Assembly (NCBI GenBank): GCA_036677375.1
Contig: JAVBWO010000028.1
Location: 124,001-188,000, forward strand
DNA: 64,000 nt
From: JAVBWO01 sp036677375
GTDB lineage: Bacteria > Bacillota > Dehalobacteriia > UBA4068 > UBA4997
Reading direction: 5' to 3'
A program made the position numbers and the translations under genes. The notes beneath the pieces are model-generated. The model ran no database searches and had not been told where the DNA came from. It saw nothing but the letters and a program-made list of their open reading frames with translations. Positions 52,523-62,383 of this stretch are shown piece by piece (position 1 is the first letter of the stretch; each line of letters starts with the position of its first letter).

Positions 52523-54577
52523 ATGATGGAAGAAAATCTTGATACACTGGAAGAGATGCACCGAAAGCTGCGGGAACATTTCGCAGGTAAGATTGTCCGC
52601 AAGGACTTAACGAAGAAAATTAAAGAGGGGGCCAATGTCCCGGTTTATGTCTTGGAATATCTCCTTGGGATGTACTGCTCTTCACAGGATGCGGATGAGA
52701 TTAACGCAGGCGTGGAAAATGTCAAGAAGATTCTTGCGGAAAATTTTGTTCGCCCTGATGAGGCCCAGAAGATTCTTTCTGTGCTGCGCCAGCGTGGCAG
52801 CTACTCGGTCATTGACAAGGTGACGGTCAATCTGAACATCAGAGAAGACCGCTATGAAGCAGAATTCTCCAATCTCGGCCTCAAAGCGGTCCCTATTTCA
52901 GATGAGTACCCCACACAGTTTGATCGCCTCCTCTGCGGCGGTATCTGGTGCATCGTACAGCTGGATTACGAGTACATAGAGGAAGACAGAAATGGTACTC
53001 CGATTCGGATCCGTAAGCTCAACCCCATCCAGATGCCCCATGTGGACATCGATGAACTGAAAGCTGGCCGAAAGGCTTTTACACAAGAAGAGTGGATGGA
53101 TTTACTGCTCCGTTCCATTGGTATGGAGCCTTCAACACTGAACAGCCGTGAAAAGTGGCTGCTGATTGCCAGGATGCTCCCGCTGGTGGAAAACAACTTT
53201 AACCTTTGTGAACTTGGGCCGAGAAGCACCGGTAAATCCCACCTATATAAAGAAATTTCACCGAACTCCATTTTGGTATCCGGTGGCCAGACTACCGTTG
53301 CAAACCTGTTTTACAACATGGGGCGAAAGACTGTCGGGCTGGTCGGCCTTTGGGATTGCGTGGCCTTCGATGAAGTGGCGGGTATCAATTTCAAAGATAA
53401 AGACGGCATTCAGATCATGAAAGACTATATGGCCTCCGGCTCCTTTGCTCGCGGCAAAGAGGAGAAGGCGGCTTCCGCCTCCATGGTCTTTGTGGGAAAC
53501 ATTAATCAGAGCGTGGATGTGCTGCTGAAGACCTCAAGCCTGTTCGATCCGTTCCCGTCTGAGATGGGTACAGACACGGCATTTCTGGATCGTATTCACT
53601 GCTATATTCCGGGGTGGGAGATTCCGAAGTTCCGTCCGGAGCATTTCACCAATGATTATGGCTTTATTACGGACTATTTGGCAGAGTTCATACGAGAACT
53701 GCGTAAGGAGCAGCAAGGAGATGCATTAGATAAGTATTTCCGTCTGGGAAAAAATCTGAACCAGCGCGATACCATTGCCGTCCGCAAAATGGTAGGCGGC
53801 TTTATCAAGCTGTTGTATCCGGATGGTATTTATACCAAGGAGCAGCTGGAAGAAATACTGACTATCTCCTTGGAGATGAGGCGACGGGTAAAAGAGCAGC
53901 TGAAAAAGCTTGGCGGCATGGAGTTCTATGATGTAAATTTTTCCTATATCGATAACGAGACCTTCGAAGAGCATTATGTGTCAGTACCGGAGCAGGGCGG
54001 CGGAAAACTCATCCCGGAAGGCATGTGCAATCCGGGACAGATCTATACCGTGTCGCAAGGAAGATCTGGCATGATCGGCGTATTCCGTCTGGAATCCCAG
54101 ATGTTGCCCGGCAGCGGCAAGTTTGAGCGCACCGGGCTTGGTACGGATCGGGAATCAAAGGAAGCATCCAATACTGCGCTCAATTTTCTGAAAGCAAATG
54201 GAAACCGCATCAGCGGTTCCATCAGTACCACCGCAAAGGACTATATCATCAACTATCAGGATTTACAGGGAATCGGTATGACTAAGCACCTTGCTCTGCC
54301 AACGCTGATTGCACTTTGCTCAATAGCATTATCAAAACCAGCCGTAAGTTCTTTGGCTGTGTTGGGTGAAATCAGTATCAGCGGCACAATCATAAAAGTT
54401 GACGAGCTGGCAAATGTTTTACAGGTATGCTTGGATTGCGGCGCAAAAAAGATTTTACTGCCTATTACATCTGCCGCAGAGCTTAGCACGGTTCCTGCAG
54501 ACTTGATTGGAAGCTTTAATCTGATTTTTTACAGCAGTGCGGAAGACGCTGTTTTCAAAGCTTTAGGCGTGGAATAA
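52523..54577 (+). CDS. brxL: BrxL, AAA+ Lon-like protein of BREX-1
   Basis: 684 residues from the ATG at 52523 (GGGAG about 10 bases upstream; a GTG at 52514 is less well spaced). Central AAA+ domain: Walker A ELGPRSTGKSHLYKE (about residues 230-243) and Walker B VAFDEVAGINF. The C-terminal domain is Lon-protease-like (SISTTAKDYIINYQDLQGIGMTKHLALPTLIALCSIALSKP) but shows no Ser of a Ser-Lys dyad; this appears to be normal for BrxL. It has been shown elsewhere to act as a ring-shaped ATPase on DNA. It is the last core BREX gene; a SbcD gene follows after 65 bp without a terminator. Confidence 0.92.
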   Translation: MMEENLDTLEEMHRKLREHFAGKIVRKDLTKKIKEGANVPVYVLEYLLGMYCSSQDADEINAGVENVKKILAENFVRPDEAQKILSVLRQRGSYSVIDKVTVNLNIREDRYEAEFSNLGLKAVPISDEYPTQFDRLLCGGIWCIVQLDYEYIEEDRNGTPIRIRKLNPIQMPHVDIDELKAGRKAFTQEEWMDLLLRSIGMEPSTLNSREKWLLIARMLPLVENNFNLCELGPRSTGKSHLYKEISPNSILVSGGQTTVANLFYNMGRKTVGLVGLWDCVAFDEVAGINFKDKDGIQIMKDYMASGSFARGKEEKAASASMVFVGNINQSVDVLLKTSSLFDPFPSEMGTDTAFLDRIHCYIPGWEIPKFRPEHFTNDYGFITDYLAEFIRELRKEQQGDALDKYFRLGKNLNQRDTIAVRKMVGGFIKLLYPDGIYTKEQLEEILTISLEMRRRVKEQLKKLGGMEFYDVNFSYIDNETFEEHYVSVPEQGGGKLIPEGMCNPGQIYTVSQGRSGMIGVFRLESQMLPGSGKFERTGLGTDRESKEASNTALNFLKANGNRISGSISTTAKDYIINYQDLQGIGMTKHLALPTLIALCSIALSKPAVSSLAVLGEISISGTIIKVDELANVLQVCLDCGAKKILLPITSAAELSTVPADLIGSFNLIFYSSAEDAVFKALGVE

Positions 54578-54642
54578 ATACTAAAATTACGAACGCACAG
54601 TTGTTTGAAGGCCAATTGACCTACACGGGGGGAGAAAGACCG

Positions 54643-55782
54643 ATGAAGCTGATTCATTTATCAGATTTGCATCTTGGAAAACGAGTTAACGAGTTTTCCA
54701 TGCTGGAAGATCAAGAGTACATACTCAAGAAAATCATCAATGCAATCGACGATGAATGCCCGGACGGTATTATCATTGCGGGAGATATATATGACAAATC
54801 CATACCGTCTGCAGAGGCAGTCGAGCTGTTTGATGATTTTTTGGTAAGCCTCGCAAAGCGCAAATTACAGGTATTTGTTATCAGCGGCAATCATGACTCA
54901 CCGGAGCGCATCGCCTTCGGCAATCGTCTGATGGACGCCAGCGGAATCCATCTTTCCCCTGTGTATGACGGGAATGTTATCCCGTTCTGTCTCCATGACG
55001 ACTATGGTGAAGTCAATATCTTCATGCTGCCTTTTGTAAAGCCGGCTAATATACGCAGATTTTTTCCGGATTCGGGAATCGTCTCTTACACGGATGCCGT
55101 GCGCATCGCTATACAGAATATGCCGGTTAATTCCGCCAATCGCAATGTCCTGATCACTCATCAGTTTGTCACGGGCGCCTTGCGATCCGAGTCAGAGGAC
55201 ATTTCGGTGGGCGGTTCCGATAATATCGATGCGTCGGTTTTTGACGAATTTGATTATGTGGCGCTGGGTCATATACACGGTCCGCAAAACATCGGTTCTG
55301 AGAGAGTGCGGTATTCCGGAACTCCACTAAAATATTCTTTTTCAGAAGCATCCCATCAGAAATCCGTTACAGTCGTCGAACTGGGTGAGAAAGGCTGCCT
55401 TTCCGTTCGAACCGTTCCTCTGACCCCACAGCGTGATATGGCGGAAATCAAAGGTAGCTATAATGAACTGACGCGAAAGAGCTATTATGAAAACACCAGC
55501 TATCAGGACGACTATATGCATATCACCCTTACCGATGAAGAGGACATTCCTGACGCCATGGGAAAGTTGCGCGTGATTTATCACAACTTGATGAAGTTGG
55601 ATTATGATAACAAGCGTACAAGACACAGCGCGGAAGTTAACGGCTCTGACGCGGTGGAAACCAAAACACCTTTTGAGCTGTTTGCAGAGTTTTATGAGTT
55701 ACAAAATAACAGGCCGATGTCAGAGGAGCAATCCGCGTTGATAAACCAAATGATCGAAAAGATTTGGGAGGGCGAGAAATGA
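54643..55782 (+). CDS. sbcD: SbcD-like (Mre11-type) exonuclease subunit
   Basis: 379-residue calcineurin-like phosphoesterase nuclease with motifs LIHLSDLHLGKRV, IIAGDIYDKS, VISGNHDSPERIA, LITHQFVT and ALGHIHGPQ, which bind two metals. A C-terminal capping domain follows. It partners SbcC for double-strand break and hairpin cleavage. The start at 54643 follows GGGGGAGA; the longer frame lacks a ribosome site. It overlaps sbcC by ATGA. Confidence 0.92.
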   Translation: MKLIHLSDLHLGKRVNEFSMLEDQEYILKKIINAIDDECPDGIIIAGDIYDKSIPSAEAVELFDDFLVSLAKRKLQVFVISGNHDSPERIAFGNRLMDASGIHLSPVYDGNVIPFCLHDDYGEVNIFMLPFVKPANIRRFFPDSGIVSYTDAVRIAIQNMPVNSANRNVLITHQFVTGALRSESEDISVGGSDNIDASVFDEFDYVALGHIHGPQNIGSERVRYSGTPLKYSFSEASHQKSVTVVELGEKGCLSVRTVPLTPQRDMAEIKGSYNELTRKSYYENTSYQDDYMHITLTDEEDIPDAMGKLRVIYHNLMKLDYDNKRTRHSAEVNGSDAVETKTPFELFAEFYELQNNRPMSEEQSALINQMIEKIWEGEK

Positions 55783-58544
55783 GACCTATAAATCTTGTTA
55801 TGTCTGCCTTCGGTCCCTATGCCGGTAAAACGGAACTGGAACTGGAAAAACTCGGTACAATGGGGCTGTATCTAATCACCGGTGATACCGGCGCCGGAAA
55901 GACGACCATCTTTGACGCCATTACTTTCGCCCTCTACGGGGAAGCCAGCGGCGAGAATCGAGAGGCCGCTATGCTTCGGTCAAAGTATGCCGATGCCAAT
56001 ACACCCACAGAAGTGGAGTTGATCTTTGAATATGCCGGCAAGCGGTACCATGTGAAGCGGAACCCGGAATATGACCGTCCAAAGTCACGAGGTGAAGGTT
56101 TTACAACTGAGAAAGCGAACGCTGAGCTTACATACCCAGACGGCAGGGTGATCACAAAGCAAAAAGAAGTAAATAAGGCGATCGTGGATATTATGGGGAT
56201 TGACCGAAATCAGTTTACTCAAATTGCCATGATCGCTCAGGGCGATTTTCAAAAGCTCTTATTTGCTTCCACTGAGGAACGCAAGAAGATATTTCAAAAG
56301 ATTTTCCGCACGCAGCTTTTTCAAGCGCTGCAGGAAACACTGAAATCGGAATCCGGCAAACTACGAAACGAATATGAAGCCGCTTCCGCCGGCGTCAAGC
56401 AGTATATCGGCGGCATTTTATGCGACGCGGATGATGTGCTTTCAATAGATGTAGGTAAAGCCAAGGATAATTTACTTCCATTGGATGAGGTTGTGGCTCT
56501 GGTCAAAAAGCTCATAGAACAGGACGAAAAGGCGGCAACAGCATACAGCGAGCAGGAAAAAAAGCTGGACAAAGCAATTGAAAAAATAAACGAGGTCATT
56601 ACAAGAGCGGAAACGCAAAAAGCAACTGAGGATTCACTAAAAAAGTCCAGAGAGGCATTGGCTGTTGAAACGCCAAAGCTAACTGCGTATAGGAAAACCC
56701 TTGAAGCGGAAAAAGCAAAGCAGCCAGAATCGGAAAAGATTGATAAATCCATTGCCGCCATTGAGGCTGAGCTTCCGAATTATACCGAACTGGATGGTAA
56801 AAAGAAAGCAATTTCCGCTGTCACCGGCGAGCTTGAGAAAAATCAAGCTCAGCTGAGCCAAAAGACCGATGCACTTGCAAAGCTGAAAGAGCAAATTGCC
56901 GCATTGCTCTCCGAACAAAAGGCACTGGAAAAATGCGGCGAGGAAAAGGCCGGGCTGGAGGCCGAACAAAAAGACGCAAATCAGCGAAAGACGTCCTTGG
57001 ACAGTCTGCAACAGGACTTGACGGAAATCGGTGAAATAAAGGAAACCTTGGCAACCGCCCAAGAGGATTATCAAGCCAAGTCTCAGCTTGCGCAGCAGAA
57101 GAAAAGCCGGTATGAGGCTCAGAATAAGGCATATTTGGACGAGCAGGCGGGAATTCTTGCAGATGCGCTCATTGAAGGCCAACCTTGCCCGGTCTGCGGT
57201 TCGCTGACGCACCCCTGTATCGCGCAAAAATCAGAGGAAGCACCGACAAAAGCGGAACTTGACAAGTGTAAAAAGGCATCTGAAAAGGCTGATAAGGACG
57301 CAGCCGCCGCAAGTGTGGAAGCTGGAAAACTCAAAGGCTCCTATGAAGAAAAGAAGGCAGCAATCGAAAAAATCGCCGCAGCACTTCTTCCCGGCATAGC
57401 CTATGACAGCGTCGCGGAAGCGCTTACGGCTAAGAATGAGGAGGTACGAGAGATCATCTCCAAATTGTCGGAAGCGATAGCCATGATCGAAGTCAAGGTG
57501 AAAAGAAAAAAGGCGCTTGATCAGTCGATTCCCACGGAGCAGGAAAGCGAGCAGAAACTCATAGCAGAGCTGTCGGAAACAGAAAAAAATATTGCGGCGA
57601 AAAGCACGGAAAAGCAATCTCTTGAGCAACGTGTCGCCGAATTAACCAGAAAGCTCCGTTTTGAAAGCGAGCCTGCCGCAAGAACAGCCATAGATGACCT
57701 TGCAAAACGTGAAAAGGCGTTGAAGGATGCTCTCAATATGGCGCAGAAAGACTTTGATACCTGCAACGAAACCGTTACCGGCTTAAAGGCAAAAACCGAG
57801 GAAGCGGAAAAGTTGCTGCAAGATAAACAGGAGATCGATATCGATACCGAAAAAGCCCAGAAGAGTGAACTGAAGGGCAAGAAAGAAGAGCTTACAGGGA
57901 GAAAGCAGACAGTGCTCACCCAACTTTCGTCTAACCGAACAACGCTCGAAAATATAACAAACAAGTCGGGCGAGGCTGCTTCAATTGAAGCAAGGTGGAC
58001 ATGGGTTAAAGCCCTTTCCAACACGGCAAACGGAAACATCAGCGGAAAAGAAAAAGTAATGCTGGAAACCTATATCCAGATGACTTATTTTGACCGTATC
58101 ATCGCCCGGGCCAACACTCGTTTCATGGTAATGTCCGGCGGCCAGTACGAGCTAAAACGTCGTCAGGAAGCGGACAACAACCGTAGCCAGAGCGGACTGG
58201 AATTGGATGTGATCGATCACTACAACGGAACGGAACGCAGTGTAAAAACACTTTCCGGCGGAGAATCTTTCAAAGCCTCTCTTTCCCTGGCACTCGGCCT
58301 ATCTGACGAAATTCAGTCCTCCGCAGGCGGTATTCGGTTGGATACCATGTTTGTAGACGAGGGCTTCGGCTCCCTGGATGAGGAGTCCTTGCAACAAGCG
58401 ATGAAAGCTCTTGCCGGACTCACGGAGGGCAACCGACTCGTCGGAATAATTTCCCACGTGGCAGAGCTAAAAGAGAAGATCGACAAGCAAATTATTGTGA
58501 CAAAGGAAGTAGTCGGCGGAAGCCGGGTTGAAATAACAGTATAA
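55779..58544 (+). CDS. sbcC: SbcC-like (Rad50-type) ATPase subunit
   Basis: 921-residue SMC-type ATPase: N-terminal Walker A GDTGAGKTTIFDAITFALYG, Q-loop region, long coiled coils with a central zinc hook CPVCGSLTHP (about residue 475), and the C-terminal ABC signature LSGGESFKASLSLAL and Walker B DTMFVDEGFGSLDE. Forms the SbcCD end-processing complex. It starts by overlapping sbcD and ends 50 bp before the next ATPase. Co-located with BREX; whether it serves the system or replaces a chromosomal copy is unknown. Confidence 0.93.
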   Translation: MRPINLVMSAFGPYAGKTELELEKLGTMGLYLITGDTGAGKTTIFDAITFALYGEASGENREAAMLRSKYADANTPTEVELIFEYAGKRYHVKRNPEYDRPKSRGEGFTTEKANAELTYPDGRVITKQKEVNKAIVDIMGIDRNQFTQIAMIAQGDFQKLLFASTEERKKIFQKIFRTQLFQALQETLKSESGKLRNEYEAASAGVKQYIGGILCDADDVLSIDVGKAKDNLLPLDEVVALVKKLIEQDEKAATAYSEQEKKLDKAIEKINEVITRAETQKATEDSLKKSREALAVETPKLTAYRKTLEAEKAKQPESEKIDKSIAAIEAELPNYTELDGKKKAISAVTGELEKNQAQLSQKTDALAKLKEQIAALLSEQKALEKCGEEKAGLEAEQKDANQRKTSLDSLQQDLTEIGEIKETLATAQEDYQAKSQLAQQKKSRYEAQNKAYLDEQAGILADALIEGQPCPVCGSLTHPCIAQKSEEAPTKAELDKCKKASEKADKDAAAASVEAGKLKGSYEEKKAAIEKIAAALLPGIAYDSVAEALTAKNEEVREIISKLSEAIAMIEVKVKRKKALDQSIPTEQESEQKLIAELSETEKNIAAKSTEKQSLEQRVAELTRKLRFESEPAARTAIDDLAKREKALKDALNMAQKDFDTCNETVTGLKAKTEEAEKLLQDKQEIDIDTEKAQKSELKGKKEELTGRKQTVLTQLSSNRTTLENITNKSGEAASIEARWTWVKALSNTANGNISGKEKVMLETYIQMTYFDRIIARANTRFMVMSGGQYELKRRQEADNNRSQSGLELDVIDHYNGTERSVKTLSGGESFKASLSLALGLSDEIQSSAGGIRLDTMFVDEGFGSLDEESLQQAMKALAGLTEGNRLVGIISHVAELKEKIDKQIIVTKEVVGGSRVEITV

Positions 58545-58594
58545 ACATAGATGTTGAGAAATAATGGATGAAGATTTACAGAGGAGAAAAGAGT

Positions 58595-61207
58595 ATGTTG
58601 GCGGATATTAGCAAAAAAGCGGGTGCTGTTGAGTCCGAAAAAACAACATCAGATGCTGCGTATATTCAATTTGGGGAATGGCTGAGGGGGCAACCCTATT
58701 GGCTTCAAGATGCTGCGTGGCGAATATATAATGGAAAGGAGATTGATGCTGATCAGATAGAGGTTTATGCATCAATGTGTGTTACACAGGCTAAGAAGAA
58801 AGTCCCTGCATATAATCACCTCAATGAGGGGGAAGCGGCTCAAAAAAAGCGCAGTGAAAAAGTGTCCGTCTTATCGATGTCGGATATTGTAGGAGTAAAT
58901 GCTCTTACTGATAAGGCAAGGCTTGATTTTTCTGTGGATGGTGTTTCTGTCATCTATGGCTTAAATGGCGCAGGCAAGTCCGGATTTATGCGTATATTTA
59001 AGGAGCTAAGTGGTAGCCCCTATGAAGAACCTATACAACCGAATGTATACAAAAAAGCAGTTGCCGCTACGCCATCTTGCAGAGTTGTTGTTATGCAGGA
59101 CGGAGAACAAAAAGAAGCTACATATAACCTATCTGGAAAACAGAAAACGTCATTATTGTCTGTGTGTGATGTATTTGATACGCGCATTTCAAGTGCCTAC
59201 ATTGCAGCTACCAATAATGTGTCTTATCAGCCTTTCGTCTTTACCGTGCTTACTGAACTTGCTGGAGTTGCAGACAGAGTATCTAAGCATTTAGAAGTTC
59301 AAAAAAAAGCTATAGCAGAAAAAAGTATTGATTTACCGGATGAGTTTGCTTCATTTGAATGTGCAAAATGGATACGTGACATTGCTTGTGAAACTGTAAT
59401 CCCGCCTGAATGCCTTGTATGGAACGAGGAAAAACATAGTAAGTTAACTGAAATCCCAAAACTTCTGGACACGGAAAGAGTAAAAGAAAAACTCGATGTT
59501 GTCGCTACTAACCTGCGCGTATTAGCCCCAATTTTGACAGATTTGCAGGCAGCTAATATAGCATGTGACCAACAGAAGATTAGCGAAGCTTATCAGCAAT
59601 ATGTGACCGCAAAAAAGGAATTAGATGCTGCACAGAAATTGTTCGGTGAAAATGCGGACGAATATGACAAAATCAGCATTGATTCTAAAGACTGGAAATC
59701 ACTTTGGAACACAGCAAAAGTCTACTATGAAGCTGTCCTATTTGAGAATGGAGGGCCGCACTTCTCTGAAAACGGATCAATATGCCCTTTATGTCATCAG
59801 ATTATAAACGATAATGTGCAAAAACGCTTTGCTAATGTTAACGAGTACATAAATGGAACATGCAATATTAATTTTGCTAATGCAAGGAAAGCATTTGAAT
59901 CGATTTGCGAGAATTTATATACCAGAACATATTCAGAAGCGCAGGTCAAACACACTTTAGAGGGTATACTTACAGAGGAAGAATTAACGTCGATAATTGC
60001 TGTTTACAAGGCGCTTGGTGATCTGAAATCGGCAGATAATATAGATACTTGCTATACCATCGCTGGTTCTGTTGTTCTGAAAGATGCGATTAGCATACTG
60101 AGCAAAATAAAGGATACCTATGATGCTGAGAAAGGGAACCTAACAAATGCCCTGAATGATGAGAAAAAAGCTGAATTGAAGATGCAATTTGACATGCTCA
60201 AGTTTCAGAAATGGGCTTTTGATAACAGGCAAATCATTCAGCGCGTGATAAGCAATTTGTGTTCTATTGCAGATCTCAATAACGCAAAACAATATCTTAC
60301 GACGAATAAAATAACAGCTGAAGCGAACAAATTGGCAGAAGTGCTGATTACGGCCGCCTATATTGAAAGATTCACGAGCGAGCTATCGAAACTGGCTCCT
60401 GGAATCAAGGTAAAGCTCGAAAAAGCACCATCGCAAAAAGGAAACTCTCCTTACAAAGTATCCATAGATACCGATAGTGGGAAAAAATGTAAGCCTGGAG
60501 ATATTCTTAGTGAGGGTGAACAAAGAATTGTAGCTTTGGCAGCATTTTTCGCTGACGCCACGGGCAGAGATGAACTTACACCAATTATTATTGATGATCC
60601 GATCTCATCATTGGACTTAAATTATGAAGAAAGCGCAACAAAAAGGATTATAGAGCTTGCAAAGTGTAGGCAAGTAATAGTGTTTACCCACAGAATATCT
60701 TTGCTCGTAGGCATAAGTGATGCTTGCGAGACAAATGGCGTTTTACTAAAAGAGAATCACATTAGAAGTGGTATAAAGGGAAAAGGACTGCCAGACTTTG
60801 AAGATTTGTATCATGGAAAACTTGTATCGCAACTTAACGGATTACGCAATAAAATTTCACAGATAAAGAAGAAAGATACAGACTCTGAGGAATACCGAGA
60901 TGCGCTTGAGCGTATTTGCCAGCAATTCAGAATTTGTGTGGAGCGGTCTGTTGAAGATGAGTTGTTACTCGGCATGGTGCACCGCTTCAAGCGGCGTATC
61001 ATGACAAGTGGTATTATCATGAAAATGCCAAACATTGCTGTTGAAGATTGCAGAATGGTCGATGATATGATGAGCAAGTATTCATTTGTTGAGCATTCTC
61101 AGCCGACTGATTCGCAGTTGGTGCAATTTAGTATTGACGAAATTGATAAAGATATTGAATTATATGTCAAATGGATCACTGACTATCGTAAAAAAATGAA
61201 GAAATAA
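58595..61207 (+). CDS. ABC/SMC-type ATPase with zinc hook, possibly RloC-like
   Basis: 870 residues. N-terminal helical domain (EWLRGQPYWLQDAAWRIYNGKEIDADQ...), Walker A IYGLNGAGKSGFMRIFK (about 120-136), coiled-coil middle with a CPLC zinc-hook motif (about residues 397-400), signature-like ILSEGEQRIVALAAFF, Walker B IIIDDPISSLD, and the H-loop VIVFTHRISLL. The arrangement of a single CxxC in the coil and a SEGEQ signature recalls RloC-type or AAA_13 proteins from phage-exclusion loci. No anticodon-nuclease motif was firmly identified. GAGGAG precedes the chosen ATG. Likely a defence effector or DNA-damage sensor. Confidence 0.7.
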   Translation: MLADISKKAGAVESEKTTSDAAYIQFGEWLRGQPYWLQDAAWRIYNGKEIDADQIEVYASMCVTQAKKKVPAYNHLNEGEAAQKKRSEKVSVLSMSDIVGVNALTDKARLDFSVDGVSVIYGLNGAGKSGFMRIFKELSGSPYEEPIQPNVYKKAVAATPSCRVVVMQDGEQKEATYNLSGKQKTSLLSVCDVFDTRISSAYIAATNNVSYQPFVFTVLTELAGVADRVSKHLEVQKKAIAEKSIDLPDEFASFECAKWIRDIACETVIPPECLVWNEEKHSKLTEIPKLLDTERVKEKLDVVATNLRVLAPILTDLQAANIACDQQKISEAYQQYVTAKKELDAAQKLFGENADEYDKISIDSKDWKSLWNTAKVYYEAVLFENGGPHFSENGSICPLCHQIINDNVQKRFANVNEYINGTCNINFANARKAFESICENLYTRTYSEAQVKHTLEGILTEEELTSIIAVYKALGDLKSADNIDTCYTIAGSVVLKDAISILSKIKDTYDAEKGNLTNALNDEKKAELKMQFDMLKFQKWAFDNRQIIQRVISNLCSIADLNNAKQYLTTNKITAEANKLAEVLITAAYIERFTSELSKLAPGIKVKLEKAPSQKGNSPYKVSIDTDSGKKCKPGDILSEGEQRIVALAAFFADATGRDELTPIIIDDPISSLDLNYEESATKRIIELAKCRQVIVFTHRISLLVGISDACETNGVLLKENHIRSGIKGKGLPDFEDLYHGKLVSQLNGLRNKISQIKKKDTDSEEYRDALERICQQFRICVERSVEDELLLGMVHRFKRRIMTSGIIMKMPNIAVEDCRMVDDMMSKYSFVEHSQPTDSQLVQFSIDEIDKDIELYVKWITDYRKKMKK

Positions 61208-61299
61208 CGAACCTTATTAAAGAATTTTATACCATGTGATCAGGACTTGAAACAGGTTTCGTTGCGCATAAATTACTCCCCAGAAAGCGAGGTTTAGCC

Positions 61300-62259
61300 A
61301 TGACCGGCAAGGAACGCCTGATAGAACTTTTAAAGCTCTTATACACGCAAACAGACGAAGACCATCCGCTGTCCACGGCGGAGATCGTCTCATACTTCCA
61401 GAGTCAGGGCGTCCCCACCGACCGCGGCACGGTCAAGGCAGATGTGGCCGCACTGAAAAACTGCGAGATTGAGATCATGGATACCAGGGGCACGCAGATC
61501 AAGTATTATTTTTCCGACAGGAAGTTTGAGCTGGCGGAACTCAAGCTGTTGGTGGACGCGGTGGAATCCTCCAAGTTTATCACCGCCAGGAAGAGTGACG
61601 CACTGGTCAAAAAGCTCATGTCATTCACCAACGCCCACAACGCCAAAGAACTGGAGCGGCATCTCTACACAATCGGACGCATCAAGCCGGAAAACGAATC
61701 CATCTACTACACGGTGGACATCATCCACAGATCCATCAACGCAGGGAAGCAGATTTCATTCGTCTACTGTGAATATACACCGCAGAAAGAGCTTCTGCCC
61801 AAGCGCAACGGCGAGCCGTATGTATTTTCTCCGTATGCCATGCTCTATAATGAGGACAAATACTATGTACTGGGGTATTCCGACTTCCATCAAAAAATCG
61901 TCACTTTCCGCGTTGACCGTATGAAGAAGCCCGATATCCTTGATATATACGCAGTTCCCCGTCCCACGGACTTTGACCCGGTGGACTACACGGTCAATGT
62001 CTTCAGCATGTACGACGGAGAAAATCAGAAAGTAAAACTCCTATGTCGGAATGAACTCATGAATTATGTAATTGATCGTTTCGGCGAAGACGTTCCGGTC
62101 AGTAAGACCGACAGGGATCATTTTACTGCCACGGTTGAGGTATCGGTAAGCCAGACCTTCTTTGCATGGGTATTTCAATTTTCCGGCGGGATACGGATAA
62201 AGAGTCCGGCAAAGGTGAAAGAACAATACGTGCAGATGCTCGAAAACGCGCAGAATTAA
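61300..62259 (+). CDS. WYL-domain transcriptional regulator (BrxR-like by context)
   Basis: 319 residues: N-terminal winged helix (LIELLKLLYTQTDEDHPLSTAEIVSYFQSQGVPTDRGTVKADVAAL), a WYL domain (KQISFVYCEYTPQKELLPKRNGEPYVFSPYAMLYNEDKYYVLGYSD) and a C-terminal WCX-type tail (FFAWVFQFSGGIRIKSPAKVKEQYVQML). This architecture binds nucleic-acid ligands and controls BREX and other defence islands. It lies 92 bp downstream of the ATPase and closes with a terminator. Confidence 0.85.
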   Translation: MTGKERLIELLKLLYTQTDEDHPLSTAEIVSYFQSQGVPTDRGTVKADVAALKNCEIEIMDTRGTQIKYYFSDRKFELAELKLLVDAVESSKFITARKSDALVKKLMSFTNAHNAKELERHLYTIGRIKPENESIYYTVDIIHRSINAGKQISFVYCEYTPQKELLPKRNGEPYVFSPYAMLYNEDKYYVLGYSDFHQKIVTFRVDRMKKPDILDIYAVPRPTDFDPVDYTVNVFSMYDGENQKVKLLCRNELMNYVIDRFGEDVPVSKTDRDHFTATVEVSVSQTFFAWVFQFSGGIRIKSPAKVKEQYVQMLENAQN

Positions 62260-62272
62260 AAAAGTTGGTTTC

Positions 62273-62302
62273 AGGTGCGGTCATTTGGCCGCACCTTTGC
62301 TT
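62273..62302 (+). terminator. terminator after the WYL gene
   Basis: AGGTGCGG / CCGCACCT stem (8 bp) with an 8-base loop, followed by TTGCTTT. Confidence 0.6.
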
Positions 62303-62310
62303 TGCCCCTC

Positions 62311-62339
62311 TTGTTTTTGCAACAAGAGGCAGTTATACT
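62311..62339 (+). promoter_or_regulatory. promoter of the LexA-like gene
   Basis: TTGTTT (62311-62316), 17-bp spacing, TATACT (62334-62339). The operator palindrome starts 13 bp downstream, so a bound repressor would block transcription initiation. Confidence 0.55.
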
Positions 62340-62351
62340 ACAAACATATCA

Positions 62352-62365
62352 GGGACATTTGTCCC
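62352..62365. promoter_or_regulatory. operator palindrome of the LexA-like repressor
   Basis: GGGACATTTGTCCC: arms GGGACA/TGTCCC separated by TT, located just downstream of the -10 and before the repressor ATG. Typical site for an S24-family homodimeric repressor acting on its own promoter. Confidence 0.65.
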
Positions 62366-62383
62366 AGATAGGAGCAAAACTGC

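Larger units (their letters stand above)
38982..54577 (+). other. type 1 BREX locus with embedded TIR and HEPN genes
   Basis: All six type 1 core genes are present and intact in standard order: brxA, brxB, brxC, pglX, pglZ, brxL. Two non-core genes are inserted (after brxC and after pglX). Gaps between genes are 9-21 bp or overlapping, so the locus reads as one transcription unit. Confidence 0.88.

Noticed and set aside
54000..54577. BrxL lacks a Lon Ser-Lys catalytic serine
   Set aside because: As far as I can recall, the BrxL family as a whole lacks a clear Ser-Lys dyad in this segment, so the absence is not a sign of inactivation.
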